From NCBI GenBank assembly GCA_036389695.1, contig DASVWG010000240.1:1-6667 (forward strand): DNA of 6,667 nucleotides, in the 5' to 3' direction. Positions 3,858 through 6,667 of the stretch are shown one piece after another. The notes beneath the pieces were generated by a model. It ran no database searches, had not been told where the DNA came from, and was given only the letters and a program-made list of their open reading frames with translations. Origin of the DNA: JALZHR01 sp036389695. Its GTDB lineage: Bacteria; Acidobacteriota; Blastocatellia; Pyrinomonadales; Pyrinomonadaceae. The position numbers and the translations under genes are program-made. Numbering within the stretch: the first letter of the stretch is position 1; every line of letters starts with the position of its first letter.

Positions 3858-5081
3858 ATGAAAAATGAGCGCGAAAAAATTCTAATCGTCGGCGCGGGAC
3901 CGGCGGGGGCGAGCGCGGCGATTCGGCTGGCGCGAGCGGGTTTCGGCGTGACGCTCGTCGAGCGCGAGAAATTTCCCCGCCAGAAGCTGTGCGGCGAATT
4001 CATCTCGCCCGAATGTTTACTGCATTTTCGCGAGCTGGACTTGCTGGACGAGATGCTCGCGGCGGGCGGCGAGCGAATCTCGCAGACGGTTTTTTACGAG
4101 CCGGACGGAAAATCCGTCGCCGTGCCGAGCGAATGGTTTTTCGAAGGCGGCGCGGGCGCTCTGAGCCTGAGCCGCGCGGAGATGGATTTGCGGCTGCTGG
4201 AAAAAGCGAAATCCTTCGGCGTCCGGGTTTTGGAAGAAACTCAGGCAATCGGTTTATTAACTGAAAATGAAACTGTCTGCGGCGTCAAAGCGCGCGCAGA
4301 AAACGGCGAGATTAAAGAAATTTCCGCCGATTTGACGATTGACGCGACCGGACGCGCGCGCGTTTTGGGCAAGCTTGCGGAAAAGCATTTTTCACCACAG
4401 AGGCACGGAGACGCAGAGATTTTTAAGAAAAAGCAAAGGACGAAGGACAAAGGACAAAGGACGAAATTAGTCGGCTTTAAAACGCACCTGAAGAAGGCGG
4501 AAATCGCGGGCGGCGTTTGCGAAATTTATTTTTTTCGCGGCGGTTACGGCGGCTTGAGCCGTATCGAGAATAATCTGGCGAATCATTGTTTTTTGATTCA
4601 GCCGGAGATGGTTAAAAAATTCGGCGGCGACGCGGAAGAAATCGTCCGGAAAATCGTTTTTCAGAACCGGCGCGCCGAACAGATGATGAAAAACGCCGAA
4701 GCCGCGCGTGATTGGCTGGCGGTTTCGGTCGACAGCTTCGGCGCGAAAGATTTAAATCCCGCGCCCGGACTTTTGGCAATCGGCGACGCGGGCGCGTTTA
4801 TCGACCCGTTTACGGGAAGCGGAATGCTGATGGCGCTGGAAAGCGGCGAGCTTTTGGCAAAAAGCGTCGCGGAAAACGGTTTTTCGCCGGAAAAAATCGC
4901 GGCGAGCTACCGGCGCGCGCACGCCGAAAAATTTCGGAAAAGACTTTTCGTCTGTTCGCTGATGCGCCGCGCGGCTTTTGTGCCGAGCCTCGCAAAATCG
5001 TTGATTTCCGTTTTGAGCCTGAGCGAAAAAGCGCGCGAAGTTCTGGCTCGCGCGACGCGCACGGCGGCGGCTCGTTCATAA
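3858..5081 (+). CDS. FAD-dependent oxidoreductase, geranylgeranyl reductase family
   Basis: This 407-aa flavoprotein belongs to the COG0644-type (FixC/geranylgeranyl reductase-like) group. The N-terminal Rossmann fold reads ILIVGAGPAGASAAIRLARA (about residues 8-27), followed by the ribose-binding Glu35 in TLVERE. Next come KLCGEFISP (43-51), DATGR (about 162-166) and the C-terminal FAD motif GDAGAFIDPFTGSGM (about 309-323). The segment LVGFKTHLKKAEI, with a GGYGGLSRIE stretch, is typical of the family. The substrate is unknown; reduction of isoprenoid or polyketide-type double bonds is possible. An ATG at 3807 would add 17 residues, but those codons lie in the duplicated cassette and its promoter, so I chose the ATG at 3858, directly before the Rossmann strand. 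No good Shine-Dalgarno sequence precedes either. An odd lysine- and arginine-rich insert of about 24 residues (4392-4463) is repeat-derived. The gene is divergent from peptide cassette 2 and no partner gene is seen. Confidence 0.85.
   Translation: MKNEREKILIVGAGPAGASAAIRLARAGFGVTLVEREKFPRQKLCGEFISPECLLHFRELDLLDEMLAAGGERISQTVFYEPDGKSVAVPSEWFFEGGAGALSLSRAEMDLRLLEKAKSFGVRVLEETQAIGLLTENETVCGVKARAENGEIKEISADLTIDATGRARVLGKLAEKHFSPQRHGDAEIFKKKQRTKDKGQRTKLVGFKTHLKKAEIAGGVCEIYFFRGGYGGLSRIENNLANHCFLIQPEMVKKFGGDAEEIVRKIVFQNRRAEQMMKNAEAARDWLAVSVDSFGAKDLNPAPGLLAIGDAGAFIDPFTGSGMLMALESGELLAKSVAENGFSPEKIAASYRRAHAEKFRKRLFVCSLMRRAAFVPSLAKSLISVLSLSEKAREVLARATRTAAARS
4392..4465 (+). repeat. in-frame repeat-derived insertion within the oxidoreductase gene
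   Basis: The stretch begins CACCACAGAGGCACGGAGAC and continues into a purine-rich tract with four tandem heptamers (C[A/G]AAGGA, 4434-4461) and part of a fifth. It encodes a low-complexity basic segment (SPQRHGDAEIFKKK, then QRTKDKGQRTK) between AEKHF and LVGFKTHLKK. Those flanks read as continuous family sequence. Composition and codon use differ from the rest of the gene. It looks like intergenic repeat DNA inserted while preserving frame, probably as a surface loop. Confidence 0.6.
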
Positions 5082-5286
5082 AAAATACGAATATTTTCCA
5101 TAAGCCGAGTTTAATGTCGGGAAAATGCGATTTTTTGCTTGCTTTACGATGAAATTTGCGCTACAAACCTTAAAGTCATCATTTCCAAGAAATTACCGGT
5201 CAGCTTGAAAAACGACACGTATCCCCAATTCGATATTTGCACGGGCTGACGGCAATTATAAAAATTTAGTCAAGGAGAAAGAAATA
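5082..5286 (+). other. 205-bp intergenic region between oxidoreductase and receptor genes
   Basis: No gene is seen here. An AT-rich hairpin, AAAATA/TATTTT (5082-5097), directly follows the oxidoreductase stop and is too weak to call a terminator. A possible promoter for the receptor is TTGCAC (5237-5242) and TATAAA (5257-5262), only 14 bases apart, so it is doubtful. AAGGAG (5272-5277), 9 nt before the ATG, is a good ribosome binding site. Confidence 0.5.
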
Positions 5287-6667
5287 ATGAGAGCGTTTTC
5301 TTTGCGATTTACGACTGTGGTCAACCGGATTTTGCTGTTGGCGGCGGTCACGCTCGTTTTCGCCGGCGCGGCGCTGGCGCAGGCGCAAGCCAGCTCGGCG
5401 GATTTAAACGGAACCGTAACCGACCCGAGCGGCGCGTTCGTGCCCGGCGCGACCGTCACGGCGCGCGATACCGCGACCGGAGTCACGCGCAGCGTGACGA
5501 GCGACGAATCGGGCGAATACAAATTTATCGGTTTGCCGCCGAGCGAATACGAAATTACGGCGGAAGCCAAAACCTTTAAAAAGACAGTCATTTCGCCGGT
5601 CAGATTAACCGTCGGACAAAACGCGGAATTAACCATCCGGCTCGAAGTCGGCGCGCCGGATACGACCGTCACGATTACGGGCGAAGACGTCGAGCTGGTG
5701 GAAACGACGCGAACGACCGTTTCCACGACGATTGACCAGCAGAGAATCGAAAATCTGCCGATTAACGAGCGCAGCGCGACCGGCTTTGCGCTGACGATTT
5801 CGACCGTCGGACGCGACAACGGTCGCCCGATCGGTCCCGCGCCGACTTCCGGCTTGAACATCGGCGGACAGCGCGGACGCTCGACGCTCGTGCAGGTCGA
5901 CGGCTCGGACTTTACGGACAATTCAATCAACGCCGCGCGCTCGACCGTTTCGCAGGAAGCGGTGCAGGAATTTCAGGTCGCGACGAACTCTTACGCGCCG
6001 GAATTCGGACGCGCGACGGGCGGCATTATCAACGTCGTCACCAAGCGCGGAGGAAACGAATTTACCGGCAACGTGTTCGGCTTTATCCGCGATAAAAGCA
6101 TCCAGGCGCGCAATCCGTTCGCGCCTTTCAAATCGGCGTTTACGCGCACGCAATACGGCGCGACTTTAGGCGGTCCGATAGTGAAAGACCGTTCGTTTTT
6201 CTTCGCTTCGTTTGAACGCCGCCAGCGCAACGAATCCGGCTTTTTCACCTCGGACGTGACAAATAATCTGACCAGTTCAGTTACCTTCGGCGGACAGACT
6301 TTCGGACGGCTGACGCCGGATCAGGCGGCGCGCGCGCAGCAGTTGATTGCGACCAATAATCCGGCATTAGTGCAGGCGGCGGTTAGTTATCTGTATCTGG
6401 CTTCGGGCGGCGGCAGTACGGCGCTGACCGGCATCAATCCGCTTTTCGCGCCGCCGTGCACCAATCCGCCGACCAGCTTCTGTAACCCGAATCCGAACGC
6501 TCCGTTTCAAATCGGCTCGCGATTTTTCCTGACCGGTGCGCCGATTCCGCTGGCGACTGTCAATGCCAACGGCGAGCCGATTGCGTTTCGCCCGCTTTTG
6601 GGCTTGCAGCGCGTTTTTCCGATTACGGACAGAACGAATTATTTCTCGGTGCGCGGCGACCACTTTT
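5287..6667 (+). CDS. TonB-dependent receptor with carboxypeptidase-regulatory domain (Oar-like), 3'-truncated
   Basis: The first 460 residues of an outer-membrane receptor run open to the window end. A signal peptide has a basic start (Arg2, Arg7, Arg14), a hydrophobic core at about 15-28 and an Ala-Leu-Ala cleavage site at 29-31. Residues about 39-122 form a carboxypeptidase-regulatory-like beta-sandwich (LNGTVTDPSGAFVPGATVTA; GEYKFIGLPPSEYEITAEA). The plug follows at about 150-265, with RIENLPINER, LNIGGQRGRSTLVQVDG and the EFGRATGGIINVVTKRGGNE segment. The barrel begins near NVFGFIRD, with YGATLGGPIVKDRSFFFASFE typical of Oar-like acidobacterial receptors. Relatives are usually around 1000-1200 aa, so over half is missing. 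Such receptors take up large substrates, often glycans or peptides, using TonB energy; the substrate cannot be told here. The ATG at 5287 is supported by AAGGAG 9 nt upstream and by the signal peptide. Two cysteines (in PPCTNPPTSFCNPNP) may form a loop disulfide. Confidence 0.9.
   Translation, partial: MRAFSLRFTTVVNRILLLAAVTLVFAGAALAQAQASSADLNGTVTDPSGAFVPGATVTARDTATGVTRSVTSDESGEYKFIGLPPSEYEITAEAKTFKKTVISPVRLTVGQNAELTIRLEVGAPDTTVTITGEDVELVETTRTTVSTTIDQQRIENLPINERSATGFALTISTVGRDNGRPIGPAPTSGLNIGGQRGRSTLVQVDGSDFTDNSINAARSTVSQEAVQEFQVATNSYAPEFGRATGGIINVVTKRGGNEFTGNVFGFIRDKSIQARNPFAPFKSAFTRTQYGATLGGPIVKDRSFFFASFERRQRNESGFFTSDVTNNLTSSVTFGGQTFGRLTPDQAARAQQLIATNNPALVQAAVSYLYLASGGGSTALTGINPLFAPPCTNPPTSFCNPNPNAPFQIGSRFFLTGAPIPLATVNANGEPIAFRPLLGLQRVFPITDRTNYFSVRGDHF

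Noticed and set aside
4434..4465. Tandem heptamers as a CRISPR or regulatory iteron array
   Set aside because: The units are 7 bp with no spacers and lie inside an open coding frame.
4712..5152. 146-codon plus-strand open frame overlapping the end of the oxidoreductase
   Set aside because: It is an arginine-rich frame-shifted shadow of the conserved C-terminal FAD motif, with no family features.
5256..5930. 224-codon minus-strand open frame opposite the receptor gene
   Set aside because: It is antisense to a clear signal peptide, regulatory domain and plug, and has a low-complexity Ser/Thr/Val composition typical of a GC-rich shadow frame.

Overview
The window most likely comes from a member of the Acidobacteriota, probably class Blastocatellia. 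This is an inference from three things: an Oar-like TonB-dependent receptor with an N-terminal carboxypeptidase-regulatory domain (hugely expanded in that phylum), GC-rich codon use in the large genes, and many dispersed palindromes and short repeats. No taxonomic marker gene is present.

Layout. Positions 1-1337 (+) hold selA, cut at its 5' end by the window edge. Converging on it is a metallo-beta-lactamase-fold hydrolase (1373-2332, -), separated by 35 bp that hold a perfect palindrome. Next comes an AT-richer accessory island (about 2313-3831) made of two diverged tandem copies of one cassette, both on the minus strand. In transcription order each cassette has a promoter-like element, a small ORF (63 and 65 codons), an identical 34-nt hairpin with a possible pseudoknot, a strong ribosome binding site, a secreted peptide gene with eight cysteines (75 and 76 aa), and an intrinsic terminator. 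A 221-bp MITE-like palindromic element with 8-bp target duplications sits at the junction of the two copies. Transcribed divergently from the island is an FAD-dependent oxidoreductase of the geranylgeranyl-reductase type (3858-5081, +). It carries an in-frame insertion that looks like intergenic repeat DNA. The window ends in the N-terminal 460 residues of the TonB-dependent receptor (5287 onward, +).

How the genes relate. The large genes look like independent housekeeping or accessory units. I see no operon joining selA, the hydrolase, the oxidoreductase and the receptor. The coherent system is the duplicated peptide cassette. Its precursors keep their leader and all eight cysteines while the rest of the core has changed almost completely, the pattern expected of a diversifying disulfide-rich secreted peptide family. 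No maturation enzyme, transporter or immunity gene is recognisable beside it, so its function is unknown.
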